Below, piece by piece: positions 1 to 8,559 of a stretch of 60,864 nt of DNA. Position numbers and translations under genes: made by a program. A model generated the notes under the pieces. The model was not told the origin of the DNA. It ran no database searches and worked only from the letters and a program-made list of their open reading frames with translations. Positions within the stretch are counted from its first letter, which is position 1. The number at the start of each line of letters is the position of its first letter. The stretch covers positions 1 through 60,864 of the forward strand of contig NZ_BMMX01000034.1 in NCBI RefSeq assembly GCF_014646155.1, given 5' to 3'. The stretch comes from Mangrovihabitans endophyticus. Its GTDB lineage: Bacteria > Actinomycetota > Actinomycetes > Mycobacteriales > Micromonosporaceae.

Positions 1-115
1 GTGCCGGCGGGTGCCGGCGGGTGCCGGCGGGTGCCGGCGGGTGCCGGCGGGTGCCGGCGGGTGCCGGCGGGTGCCGGTGGATGCCCGTGGATGCCCGTGG
101 GGCACCGGCGGGTGG
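1..115. repeat. 10-bp tandem repeat array (unit GTGCCGGCGG)
   Basis: Seven perfect head-to-tail copies of GTGCCGGCGG fill the first 70 bases. They are followed by degenerate copies (GTGCCGGTGG, then ATGCCCGTGG twice, then GGCACCGGCGGGTGG). The array starts at the window edge, so its full copy number is unknown. All frames stay open through it, but the resulting Ala/Gly-rich peptides are artefacts of the repeat and I do not call a gene. Confidence 0.9.
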
Positions 116-364
116 TCGCGAGTGAGGGCGGCGGAATTCCGCAACTTCCGGAACTATTGCCTCCCGTTCGATGCTCGATCGCTGAGTACTCCTGGCACAT
201 GTATTGATGTATGTCGAATAGACTAGCCGATGGCCAGGGAATACGTTGGCTCGATGGAGAACTCCGGGCGGCTTCGTTTCCATGATATTTCCGGAACTTG
301 TTGACACGGAAGGCGACCTGGACGAGCATTATCGCCATCGACGGACCTCGAAGTCTGTCGATCC

Positions 365-481
365 GGGCCGCCGCGGCGGCCCGGTTGCCGGTCGCTGACG
401 TCCGCGGCGACCGGCCACATCTCCGCGCGTTGTCCGACATCGGCGCGGCGGCGGTGCTGTGCCACCGACAGCACCGCCGCC
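365..481. promoter_or_regulatory. Three consecutive hairpins in the leader upstream of the xylanase gene
   Basis: The 450 bases between the repeat array and the xylanase hold no convincing gene. They contain three dyads: GGGCCGCC/GGCGGCCC at 365-382, GCCGGTCGC/GCGACCGGC at 387-415, and a 14-bp perfect stem GGCGGCGGTGCTGT/ACAGCACCGCCGCC with a 7-nt loop at 447-481. A TTGACA hexamer lies at 301-306, but no good -10 follows at standard spacing. The last hairpin could be a terminator (no T-run, as is common in actinomycetes) or a structured 5' leader. Confidence 0.5.
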
Positions 482-565
482 GGCCCGCACGACGCCGCCC
501 GGCCAGGTGCCGGATCGCACCATGCGGCCCGGCCAGCGCGCCGGCACGCACGAGGAGGAAGACGC

Positions 566-1540
566 ATGAAAGACGCTCCCGCTCACCCGAGAAGCCGACG
601 CAGACTGCTCACCGGCGGCGCGTGTGCCCTCGCCATGGTCGCCGCCACGGTGATCCCCGCCGGCCCCGCGCAGGCGGCCATCACGACGAATCAGACCGGC
701 ACCAACAATGGATACTTCTATTCCTTCTGGACCGACAGCCCCGGCACCGTCTCCATGGACCTGGGGTCCGGCGGCAACTACAGCACCTCGTGGAGCAACA
801 CCGGGAACTTCGTGGCCGGCAAGGGCTGGAGCACCGGCGGGCGGCGCAGCGTGGGCTACTCGGGCAGCTTCAATCCCTCCGGCAACGCCTATCTGGCCCT
901 GTACGGCTGGACGCGGAACCCGCTCGTGGAGTACTACGTCGTCGACAACTGGGGCACCTACCGGCCCACCGGGACATACAAGGGCACCGTCACCAGCGAC
1001 GGTGGCACCTACGACATCTATCAGACGACCCGCTACAACGCCCCGTCCATCGAGGGCACCCGGACGTTCAACCAGTATTGGAGCGTCCGTCAGTCGAAGA
1101 AGACCGGCGGAACCATCACCACCGGCAACCACTTCGACGCGTGGGCACGCTACGGCATGAGTCTGGGCAGCTTCGACTACATGATCCTGGCCACCGAGGG
1201 ATACCAGAGCAGCGGAAACTCCAACATCACCATTGGCGGCTCGACCGGCGGGGGCGGCGGTTCCGGCGGCAGCAGCGGCTGCACCGCGACGCTGTCCGCG
1301 GGTCAGCAGTGGAGCGACCGTTACAACCTCAGCGTCGCGGTCTCCGGCTCCAGCAACTGGACCGTGACGATGAACGTCCCGTCACCGGAGAAGATCATCG
1401 CCACCTGGAACACCGATGCCACCTGGCCCAGCTCGCAAGTGATGATCGCCAAGCCGAACGGGAACGGCAACACGTTCGGCGTCACCATCCAGACCAACGG
1501 CACGTGGACGTGGCCGACGGTCTCCTGCAGCGCGGGCTGA
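566..1540 (+). CDS. Secreted GH11 endo-beta-1,4-xylanase with C-terminal CBM2
   Basis: Hydrolyses xylan outside the cell. Residues 1-37 form a signal peptide with Arg residues at 11-13 ahead of a hydrophobic stretch and an AQA cleavage site, so Tat export is plausible. The GH11 jelly-roll domain spans about 40-225. The two catalytic glutamates are visible as E122 (PLVEYYVVDNWG, nucleophile) and E211 (ATEGYQSSG, acid/base). A Gly/Ser linker (about 226-238) joins a roughly 85-residue CBM2-type module bounded by two cysteines, which would tether the enzyme to cellulose or xylan. GAGGAGGAAG precedes the ATG. The 324-aa length is typical of modular actinomycete GH11 enzymes. Confidence 0.95.
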   Translation: MKDAPAHPRSRRRLLTGGACALAMVAATVIPAGPAQAAITTNQTGTNNGYFYSFWTDSPGTVSMDLGSGGNYSTSWSNTGNFVAGKGWSTGGRRSVGYSGSFNPSGNAYLALYGWTRNPLVEYYVVDNWGTYRPTGTYKGTVTSDGGTYDIYQTTRYNAPSIEGTRTFNQYWSVRQSKKTGGTITTGNHFDAWARYGMSLGSFDYMILATEGYQSSGNSNITIGGSTGGGGGSGGSSGCTATLSAGQQWSDRYNLSVAVSGSSNWTVTMNVPSPEKIIATWNTDATWPSSQVMIAKPNGNGNTFGVTIQTNGTWTWPTVSCSAG

Positions 1541-1624
1541 CGTCCGCGTCGGCGCGGGAGCGGACCGCTCCGCGGGAGGAGTTCGTGCGGGGTCATCCGG
1601 AGTGGCGTGACGCGCTCTCGCGAC

Positions 1625-1658
1625 GCAGGCCCGCACCGCCGAAGCGGTGCGGGCCTGC
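1625..1658. terminator. Bidirectional terminator between xylanase and protease genes
   Basis: A perfect 15-bp stem (GCAGGCCCGCACCGC with its reverse complement) closes a CGAA tetraloop in the gap between two convergent genes, 17 bases from the protease stop. It lacks T-runs but is a classic strong GC hairpin serving both strands. Confidence 0.85.
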
Positions 1659-1674
1659 CGCGGTGTGCCGGTGT

Positions 1675-3168
1675 TTACGGGTTGGAGTATCCCAGTGCGT
1701 AGCTGCCGGAGCCGCGGTACGCGTTGACCACCCAGCGGTAGTAGCCATAGGTGCCGGAATAGCTGACCGACTCGTCGGCCGAGGTGGTGATGCCCTGCGC
1801 CACCGTGACCCAGCTACTACCGCTCCACTTCTGCAGGTACAGGTCGAAGTCGGCGCCGCTGGGGCCGTCCAGGCAGCCGCGGTGCGTGCCGGACGAGGAC
1901 GAGTAGTAGTAGCTGCCGTTGGGCTGGACGGCGGAGCTGCCGCTGGATAGCGAACCGCTCACCGAGTACTCGTAGCCGCTGCATCCGGTCGGCGGCGGGG
2001 TGCCACCTCCGCCACCGCCGCCGCTGGTCACCAGCGTCCGGCCGTACGCGGAAAGGATCTCGTTGACCGGCTGGAAGTAGGTCGTGCCGCCGGAGGTGCA
2101 GTTGCCGGACCCGCCGGAGGTGACGCCCTGCGCCTGCTGGCCGCTGAGCCAGGAGCCACCCGAGTCACCCGGCTCGGCGCAGACGTTGGTCCGGGTCAAC
2201 CCGGAGACGCTGCCCTGCGAGTAGTTGACCGTCTGGTTGTACGCCTGCACGGTGCCGCAGTGCCAACCGGTGGTGGAGCCGGACCGGCAGATCGACGAGC
2301 CGATGGCGGCCACTGTGGACCCGGCCACGGTCACGTTGCCGCCGGCGTAGTTGTTGACCCACGGCTGCGGTGTCCAGTTGGAGTTGACGGCCACCCAGGA
2401 ATAGTCGTTGCCGGGGAATGAGGACGCCTGGAAGGTGCCCTGCGACACCTGGTTGTAGCCGCTTGTCGAGTTGCCCGCGTTGCCGCAGTGACCGGCGCTG
2501 ACGAAGCCGCCGTTGACCGCGAAGCCGATGGAGCAGCGCGCGCCGCCGATGTAGTACGCGTCGCCGCCTCGCACGTCGTAGAGCACTCGCGGCTTCTCGG
2601 TGCTGGCGACCACGCGTACCGCGGAGGCGTCCACACCGCTGGCCTTGACGAAGGACTTCGCCGCTGCGTTGCCGCCGCGGGCCAGCACCACGACGGTGTT
2701 GGTCTTGGTGTCCACATACCACCCGGGCACCGTGTCCGGTGCCTTGCCGGCGGCCTTGTCCAGGCGGTCCTTAACGGCGTCGAGCTTGCCGGCGCTACGG
2801 GCCACCACCTTCGGTGTGGCTCCGGCGGCTCGCACTTCGGCGGCCTTGGCGGGATCGGTGACGGCCACCACGAACGACGTGGCGTCGGCCGTGAGCCAGG
2901 CTCCGGCGAAGGCCGAGCCGAGTGACTTGCGCAGCTTCAGCTCGGTGAGGCCGGCACTGTCGTCGCGGGCGATCCGCGCGCGGGCTTGTGCGGCGGTCAG
3001 GCCGAGGTCCCGTTGCATGGCGTCGAGCATGGCCGGGGAGGCGGCCTTGCCGGCCGGCGCCGACGGCGCGCTCGGGGGTTCGGCCGAGGCGGGTGCCGCG
3101 GCAAGTGTTGCGGCGATGCCGGCCGGCAGCAGGATCACTGCGGCGGCGCTGGCGAAGGTACGGTTCAT
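1675..3168 (-). CDS. Secreted streptogrisin/alpha-lytic-type S1 serine protease with C-terminal P/PPC-like domain
   Basis: Extracellular endopeptidase made as a prepro-enzyme. A signal peptide covers about 1-29. An inhibitory/foldase propeptide runs to about residue 198, as in alpha-lytic protease and streptogrisins. The mature chymotrypsin-fold domain has the complete triad H227 (SAGHCG), D255 (NDYSW) and S336 (GDSGGSW), with paired cysteines. A Gly-rich/Pro linker near 385-395 leads to a C-terminal domain of about 100 residues rich in Ser and Tyr (ADFDLYLQKW, SGTYGYYRW), resembling prepeptidase C-terminal/proprotein convertase-type binding modules. At 497 aa it is longer than plain streptogrisins because of that tail. 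It is convergent with the xylanase. Confidence 0.93.
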   Translation of the reverse strand: MNRTFASAAAVILLPAGIAATLAAAPASAEPPSAPSAPAGKAASPAMLDAMQRDLGLTAAQARARIARDDSAGLTELKLRKSLGSAFAGAWLTADATSFVVAVTDPAKAAEVRAAGATPKVVARSAGKLDAVKDRLDKAAGKAPDTVPGWYVDTKTNTVVVLARGGNAAAKSFVKASGVDASAVRVVASTEKPRVLYDVRGGDAYYIGGARCSIGFAVNGGFVSAGHCGNAGNSTSGYNQVSQGTFQASSFPGNDYSWVAVNSNWTPQPWVNNYAGGNVTVAGSTVAAIGSSICRSGSTTGWHCGTVQAYNQTVNYSQGSVSGLTRTNVCAEPGDSGGSWLSGQQAQGVTSGGSGNCTSGGTTYFQPVNEILSAYGRTLVTSGGGGGGGTPPPTGCSGYEYSVSGSLSSGSSAVQPNGSYYYSSSSGTHRGCLDGPSGADFDLYLQKWSGSSWVTVAQGITTSADESVSYSGTYGYYRWVVNAYRGSGSYALGYSNP

Positions 3169-3395
3169 CCGGTCACTCCTTCGGGGAGGGGGAGGAGGGC
3201 TTGCGGCCGGAAGCGTGGTGTCCGGTGTCGGCGGTAGCCGACCGTAAGGTCAACGTAACGTCCGACAATAGACGTGGGTATATATCACCTGACTCATATC
3301 GCCGTTCCGGTATCGCCGTTCCGGTCGCGCGGCTTCCGCCATTCCCTCCGGAATGGCAAACCATTTCCGACTCGGGTGATAAATCAGGAGGGTTC

Positions 3396-4487
3396 ATGGC
3401 GAGACGCGCCTATCTGCACATCGGCGCACCAAAGGCGGGCAGCACCTATGCGCAGCACGTGCTCTGGAACAACCGGAACGCGCTGAAAGGCGCGGGAATT
3501 CTGCTGCCCGGTGACCGTTCCGCACACGATCAGGCCATGACGGACCTGCGTGAGGTGTCCTGGCGCGACCCACGCGCCACCTGGACCTGGGACCGGCTGG
3601 CGGCCAAGTCCCGCGAATGGCACGGGGACGTGATCATCAGCAACGAGGGGCTGGGCGGCGCCACCGCCGCACAGGCCGCCCGCGCGGTGGCGAGCCTGCG
3701 ACCCGCCGAGGTGCACATCGTGGTGGCCGGACGCGACCTCTGGCGCACCCTCCCCTCGGTGTGGCAGCAGGGCATCCGTTCCCGGAACATCGGACGGTTC
3801 GAGGACTGGTTGCGGACCGTCGAGCGGGGGAAGTTCGAGACCCTCTGGGAGAACCACACGCCGAACCGGATGCTGCGCCGGTGGGGCGATCTGGTCTCCG
3901 CGGAGCAGCGGCATCTGGTCACGCTGCCGCCGCCCGGAGCGCCACACGATGTCTTCTGGCATCGCTTCGCCGGCGTCGTGGGCATCCCGGACGGACTGTG
4001 CGACCTCACCGCCCCGGCCGCGAACGCGTCGCTCGGAGCCGCCGAGATCGAGGTGCTCCGCCGCGTCAACCAGGCCCTGGGCGATCGCTACCCGCACCGC
4101 ACGCCGTACCAGGAAGTGGTCAAGCGTCACCTCATCACGGCGGTGCTCCAGCGCGGCGGCAACACGGTGCGATTCGGCGTGGGCCTGGACCGCGCCGACT
4201 GGGTGGCCGAGCTGGCCGAACAGCAAATCAAGGATCTCCGGGACTACCCCTGCCACATCGCCGGAGACCTCGATGATCTCCGGCCGAGCGGCATGTCGTC
4301 GACGGTCGCTCCCGACGACCTGACCGACGCTCAGGTGCTGGAGGTGGCGATCGAGACGATCATCGGCCTGCTGGGCCAGGCCGACCGCCTCAGCCGCCGG
4401 ACGGACGCTTCGGGCCTCGCACGGCTACGCGGCCGGGCCACCCGGAAGATCGGCGGCGCGTTGCGGCGCATCACCCGCGACCGGTAA
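3396..4487 (+). CDS. Sulfotransferase-like P-loop protein
   Basis: 363 aa. The N-terminus LHIGAPKAGSTYAQHVL matches the 5'-PSB loop of PAPS-dependent sulfotransferases (GxPKxGST), and the central VHIVVAGRDLWRTLPS resembles the 3'-phosphate-binding strand with Arg/Ser. Related actinobacterial proteins are annotated as sulfotransferase-like; the substrate cannot be read from sequence. I chose ATG 3396 because CAGGAGG lies just upstream and the P-loop starts a few residues later; the open frame extends further upstream without homology. Its 3' end overlaps the convergent histidine kinase gene by 63 bp. Confidence 0.7.
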   Translation: MARRAYLHIGAPKAGSTYAQHVLWNNRNALKGAGILLPGDRSAHDQAMTDLREVSWRDPRATWTWDRLAAKSREWHGDVIISNEGLGGATAAQAARAVASLRPAEVHIVVAGRDLWRTLPSVWQQGIRSRNIGRFEDWLRTVERGKFETLWENHTPNRMLRRWGDLVSAEQRHLVTLPPPGAPHDVFWHRFAGVVGIPDGLCDLTAPAANASLGAAEIEVLRRVNQALGDRYPHRTPYQEVVKRHLITAVLQRGGNTVRFGVGLDRADWVAELAEQQIKDLRDYPCHIAGDLDDLRPSGMSSTVAPDDLTDAQVLEVAIETIIGLLGQADRLSRRTDASGLARLRGRATRKIGGALRRITRDR

Positions 4488-7232
4488 GGCTCGGCCCGTC
4501 GGCGTTCGATCCGTCGAAGCCCCCGGGATGGTGAAGAAGAACGTCGTTCCGGCCCCGGCCTTCGACTCGCACCAGATGCGACCGCCGTGCCGCTCCACGA
4601 TCCGACGGACGACCGCCAGGCCGATGCCGCTGCCGTCGTACTCGCCGTGGCTGTGCAGGCGGCGGAACATCATGAAGATCTGCTCGGCGAATTCCTGGTC
4701 GAAGCCGATGCCGTTGTCCGCCACGGAGAACTGCCATCCGTCGTCGGCCTCGACGGCCTCGATGCGGATCCGCGGTGGTGCGTCGCCGCGGAACTTGACC
4801 GCGTTCGAGATCAGATTCTGAAACAGTTGCCCGAGCTGGGTGGCGTCCGCGGTGACCGCGGGCAACTCGCCGACCTCCACCCGTGCACCCGCCTCGTCGA
4901 TGTATTGGCGCAGGTCGCGCAGGACATTCCCGACGATCGCCGAGACGTCGGCCGGTTTCAGGTCCACATCGCGGGTACCCGCCCGCGAATAGACCAGCAG
5001 CCCCTTGATCAGTTGCCGCATCCGCAGCCCACCGTCGACGATGAACCCGATGTACCGGTCGGCCCGGTCATCGATCTGACCCTCATATCGCTGCGCCAGC
5101 AGCTCCGTGTAGCTGACCACCATGCGCAGCGGCTCCTGCAAGTCATGCGACGCGACGTACGCGAAGTCCCGCAACTCGCGATTCGACCGTTCCAGGTCCG
5201 CGTTCTTCGCCTCCAGCAGGCGCCTGGCCCGGACGCGGTCGCTGATGTCGACGATCGAGACCACGACCGACACCCCGGCGCGCAGCGTGACCGGGCTCAG
5301 ACCCACCTCGACCGGAAACTCGCTCCCGTCCGCGCGTCGTGCCGCCAGGTCCCGGCCGGCGCCCATGGCACGCGTGCTCGGCTCCTCCAGGAACCGTTTG
5401 CGGCTCTCCGCATGCTCGGGGCGTACACCCTCCGGCACCAGCCGTTCCACGCCGAGCCTCACCAGTTCCTCGGCCGGATAACCGAACAGCTCCACGGCCG
5501 CGCGGTTGGCCGACTGGACCCGCCCGTCGGCGCCCACGATCAACAGTGCGGTGCCGGTCGCCTCGAACACCGACCGGAATCGCAACTCCTGTTCCCGCAC
5601 GGGCGTCACGTCATGGGCGATCGTCGCCACGCCGGTCACCTCGCCGGTGGCGGAGCGGAGCGGACTGACCGTCAACTGGACGTCGACACGCCGGCCCGAT
5701 CTGGTGAGGCGGACGGTGTCCCAACCGAGGATCCGCTCGCCCCGTCGCACCCGACGCAGCACATCGGCCGAGTCGTCTTGCTGGTCCGCCGGGACGAGCA
5801 TGCTCATCTGCCGTTCCATCGCTTCGCTCTCGGTGTATCCATACAGGCGCTCGGCACCGGCGTTCCACGCGCGGATGTCACCGTCCAGCGTCTCGGTGGA
5901 AATGGCGTCCGGCGAGGACTCGACCACCACCCCGTACCGGAGCAGTCGCTCCTCCTGCTTGCTGAGCCGTTCGGTCAGCGCGGCGTTGGCCGCGGCAAGC
6001 GCGGCATTGGCCGCGGCGAGCTCGGCCTGCGCCCGCGCGCGCTCGGTGATGTCCTGAACCACGCCGAGCCAGGACTGTTGGTCGTGCATCGGCCGACCGG
6101 CGAGCACCACCACCCGCTCGGTGCCGTCCGGCCGCGTCAGGCGCACCTCCTCCGAGATGCCCGGGGGCGCGCTCCGGAGCCGATCGATGGTCTGGCGCAG
6201 GTCGGCGAGCGGGCCCCCCAAAGCGTCGTCGAGGTCCCGGTCGTGCAGCGTGCGCCGCGGGCTGCCCACCATCTCGTCGAAGGCCGGATTGGTGTAGTGG
6301 ATTCGTGTGCCGCGCAGGTAGACGGTGCCGTTCGCCAGTACGTCGGCGAGGTCGACGTTCTCCCGGTCTGCGGTGGCCACCGCGGCAGCCGTGGTCCACA
6401 CCTGAAACACCAGGACCGCGATGCCGAGGGCGGCGACCAACGATCCCAGCACCGCCGACCCCGGTCTCGACTGAATGGTCCCCCAGGTGATGGCGGTCGC
6501 CACTGGCACCGCGATCACCGTGGGCACCAGGCGTTGCAGAGTGGTACGGGCCCGCAGCGAGCCGTTGTCCAAGGCGGTCAGATGCCGACGCGCGTTGGCC
6601 ATCTGCGCCGCGCCGAGCAGCGCGAGCGCCACTCCGGTGGGATAGGAGAGGCCGCCGGCACCGAGGGCCGCCGACGAGTACAGGGTGACCGAGTTAAGCC
6701 CCTGGCCGATGACGCCGAGCACCGCGATGACGCCGACGACAAGGCCCGTCAGCGCCGCGAGGCGACAGGTGCGGAGGCCACCGGAACAGCCGCCGATCTG
6801 TCCGACCGTGAGAATCGTGATGCCCAGCGTCGTCTGCACGGAGGGCCGCCCCGGATATCGGTCGCCGGTCGCCGCGACGGCCTCCGGCCACAGGCGTGAC
6901 TCGAACCCCGGTTCCAGGGCAAAAAGGTGCTGGGCGAGGAGGACACCGGCAGCCAGGCCGACACACGTCGCCATGGCAAGCGTGAACGCCCGGGCCCCTC
7001 GCGAATTCCGCGTCATGCCCGCGCCGACGGCGGTGGCCAACCCGAGCAGGAGCAGGGCGGTCGCCGGCGTGGTCACGGCGTCGGCGCCACCGAATGTGTA
7101 CAGCTCGGACTGCCCGGTGGCCCAGCCCAGCAAGCAGACAGCCGCCACGAGTCCCGCCGCGGCGCTCGCACCGATTCCGATGAATCGATACCGGAGCCTG
7201 TCTCCTTTCCGAGTTTCCCATTGCACGGTCAT
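4425..7232 (-). CDS. Membrane-bound multi-PAS sensor histidine kinase
   Basis: About 935 aa. An N-terminal region (about 1-310) contains several hydrophobic segments and resembles an integral membrane sensor. Three or more PAS modules follow (motifs such as AWNAGAERLYGYTESEAM and SANRAAVELFGYPAEEL). Next is a phytochrome-type HisKA segment with the phosphoacceptor H696 (VASHDLQEPLRM). The HATPase domain shows N (NLISNAVKF), G1 (VADNGIGF) and G2 (GSGIGLAVV) boxes. No receiver is attached and no response regulator lies next to it, so its partner is unknown. ATG 7232 is preferred (GAAAGGGCC upstream, membrane segment soon after); the frame runs 65 codons further only through a G/C-rich low-complexity tract. 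Confidence 0.85.
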   Translation of the reverse strand: MTVQWETRKGDRLRYRFIGIGASAAAGLVAAVCLLGWATGQSELYTFGGADAVTTPATALLLLGLATAVGAGMTRNSRGARAFTLAMATCVGLAAGVLLAQHLFALEPGFESRLWPEAVAATGDRYPGRPSVQTTLGITILTVGQIGGCSGGLRTCRLAALTGLVVGVIAVLGVIGQGLNSVTLYSSAALGAGGLSYPTGVALALLGAAQMANARRHLTALDNGSLRARTTLQRLVPTVIAVPVATAITWGTIQSRPGSAVLGSLVAALGIAVLVFQVWTTAAAVATADRENVDLADVLANGTVYLRGTRIHYTNPAFDEMVGSPRRTLHDRDLDDALGGPLADLRQTIDRLRSAPPGISEEVRLTRPDGTERVVVLAGRPMHDQQSWLGVVQDITERARAQAELAAANAALAAANAALTERLSKQEERLLRYGVVVESSPDAISTETLDGDIRAWNAGAERLYGYTESEAMERQMSMLVPADQQDDSADVLRRVRRGERILGWDTVRLTRSGRRVDVQLTVSPLRSATGEVTGVATIAHDVTPVREQELRFRSVFEATGTALLIVGADGRVQSANRAAVELFGYPAEELVRLGVERLVPEGVRPEHAESRKRFLEEPSTRAMGAGRDLAARRADGSEFPVEVGLSPVTLRAGVSVVVSIVDISDRVRARRLLEAKNADLERSNRELRDFAYVASHDLQEPLRMVVSYTELLAQRYEGQIDDRADRYIGFIVDGGLRMRQLIKGLLVYSRAGTRDVDLKPADVSAIVGNVLRDLRQYIDEAGARVEVGELPAVTADATQLGQLFQNLISNAVKFRGDAPPRIRIEAVEADDGWQFSVADNGIGFDQEFAEQIFMMFRRLHSHGEYDGSGIGLAVVRRIVERHGGRIWCESKAGAGTTFFFTIPGASTDRTPTGRALPVAGDAPQRAADLPGGPAA

Positions 7233-7327
7233 GCATTGGCCCTTTCGACGGATTCCCGCCCAGACGAGCCGATGCTTCCACCGAATCGAAGCCGCCGGAA
7301 CTCTAAAGAATCGAAACCACCCGATCG

Positions 7328-7433
7328 GTGCCCAAGCCCCGCCCCACCCCACGCCCCCACACGCCCCCAGCCGCCCCCACCCCCATCCCCACGCCCCCCA
7401 CGCCCCACCCACGCGCCCCGCCCCCACGCGCGC
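7328..7433. repeat. C-rich tract (G-rich on minus strand) upstream of the histidine kinase
   Basis: About 105 bases are almost entirely C with scattered A, G and T (CCCCGCCCC, GCCCCCAC and CCCCCCAC-type runs). On the minus strand this is a series of G4-G6 runs that could form G-quadruplexes in the leader or promoter of the kinase. It also explains the spurious Gly/Trp-rich extension of that frame. The 423-base gap at 7233-7655 otherwise holds only the repeat modules listed next. Confidence 0.7.
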
Positions 7434-7615
7434 CGATCTTGAGCTTTGGGTGCCTGACTCACCCGTATATGACCGACCTATCCGACCACAAAGTCCAAGA
7501 TCGGCGGGCTGTGGGCGGGACTCGGGATCGATCTTGGGGTTAGTGGTCCGACAAGTCGGAGATGGTGTGCCAGGCCGGGCACACCAAGTTCAAGATCGGC
7601 GGGCTATGGGCGGGA
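7434..7615. repeat. Two 70-bp palindromic modules bounded by CGATCTTG ... CAAGATCG
   Basis: Module 1 spans 7434-7503 and module 2 spans 7529-7598, both exactly 70 bp. Each opens with CGATCTTG and closes with CAAGATCG, and each is followed by GCGGGCTRTGGGCGGGA (7504-7520 and 7599-7615). Their interiors differ; module 2 contains a hairpin GGTGTGCC/GGCACACC at 7564-7585. A lone CGATCTTGGGGTT occurs again at 41699. This looks like a dispersed intergenic palindromic repeat family. Confidence 0.7.
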
Positions 7616-7655
7616 GCCCGACGGCCCCGGACGGCGAAAGTGGGGACGCCGTGGT

Positions 7656-8498
7656 TCATGGCTTGCGGGCCACACCCGTCCAGATGCTGATCCGGCTCAG
7701 GTCCACATCAGACTGTGTCGCATCGGGCCAGTCCGTGGTCATCACGATCCCCGGCTCCACCATGTCGAGCCCGTCGAAGAGCGCAGCGAACTCGTCGCGG
7801 TCGCGCGGCCAGATGTCGATCTTCCCGGAGTCGAGCATCCGCCGGTACATGGCCTTCTCATCATCCGGCATGACATCCATGGTCACGTGCGTGACGGCCA
7901 GGTAGCTGCCCGCCGGAAGCGCGTCCATCAGGGTCCGAACGAGCGGGCGCGCCCGGCCGTGGCCGGGGATGAAGTGCAGCACGGCGATGAGCATCAGCGC
8001 GACCGGCCGGGAGAGATCGAGCGTTTCGCGTAGCTGCTGGGCGGACAGGAGGGCCTCCGGGTCGCGCAGGTCCGCCTCCAGGTAGGCGGTGGCGCCCTCC
8101 GCGCTTCCGGCCAGCAGAGATTTCGCGTACGTCGTGATCAGTGGATCGTTGTCGACATAAACCACACGGCTGTCCAGCGCGATGCGCTGCGCCACCTCGT
8201 GCGTGTTGTCGGCGGTGGGCAGGCCGGTGCCGACGTCCAGGAATTGCCGGATTCCGGCGTCCGTGGCGAGGTACCGAACGATCCGGCGAAGCACATCGCG
8301 GTTGGCGAGGATGCCGGCGCGCATGCCGGGAAACGCCCGCTCGATGGCGTCGGCCGATTCTCGATCAGCGGCGAAATTGTCCGTGCCACCCAGCCAGTAG
8401 TTGTACCGCCGAGCCGGATGCGGCACCGACGTGTCGATCCCCGGCGGCCCCGCTTCTGCGGGCGGTCCTGAGGCGAGGCCGGTCACAACGTTGTCCAT
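7656..8498 (-). CDS. SAM-dependent methyltransferase, DUF574 (Methyltransf_19) family
   Basis: 280 aa. This family is abundant in filamentous actinomycetes and its substrates are mostly unknown. Visible hallmarks are the N-terminal IDTSVPHPARRYNYWLGG and DNFAADR segments, the SAM-binding motif QFLDVGTGLPTADNTHEVA, the acidic strand VVYVDNDPL and the ALMLIAVLHFIP region. It stands alone between the repeat-rich spacer and the aromatic operon, about 60 bp downstream of and on the same strand as the hydratase gene, so read-through is possible. Confidence 0.88.
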   Translation of the reverse strand: MDNVVTGLASGPPAEAGPPGIDTSVPHPARRYNYWLGGTDNFAADRESADAIERAFPGMRAGILANRDVLRRIVRYLATDAGIRQFLDVGTGLPTADNTHEVAQRIALDSRVVYVDNDPLITTYAKSLLAGSAEGATAYLEADLRDPEALLSAQQLRETLDLSRPVALMLIAVLHFIPGHGRARPLVRTLMDALPAGSYLAVTHVTMDVMPDDEKAMYRRMLDSGKIDIWPRDRDEFAALFDGLDMVEPGIVMTTDWPDATQSDVDLSRISIWTGVARKP

Positions 8499-8559
8499 CG
8501 ACGATGACTGATGCGCATAGGTGCAGCATAGGACCTCTGCGCGCCGGGCACTGACGGAC

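Noticed and set aside
1..115. Repetitive Ala/Gly/Cys protein gene in the tandem repeat
   Set aside because: All frames are open simply because the repeat has no stop; there is no ribosome site and the reading frame is cut by the window edge.
298..1950. Long open frame overlapping the xylanase gene
   Set aside because: It is a GC-skew shadow with Arg/Pro/His-rich composition; the frame at 566-1540 has clear GH11 and CBM2 homology and a ribosome site.
2988..3395. Upstream extension of the sulfotransferase-like frame
   Set aside because: The extension overlaps the protease gene antisense, has no homology, and a good ribosome site and P-loop start at 3396.
4587..6899. Plus-strand frame of 770 codons antisense to the kinase
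   Set aside because: His/Asp/Arg-rich mirror of a real gene in high-GC DNA; no domain recognised and no ribosome site.
7233..7427. N-terminal extension of the histidine kinase
   Set aside because: It is encoded by the C-rich tract and gives Gly/Trp low-complexity sequence with no ribosome site.
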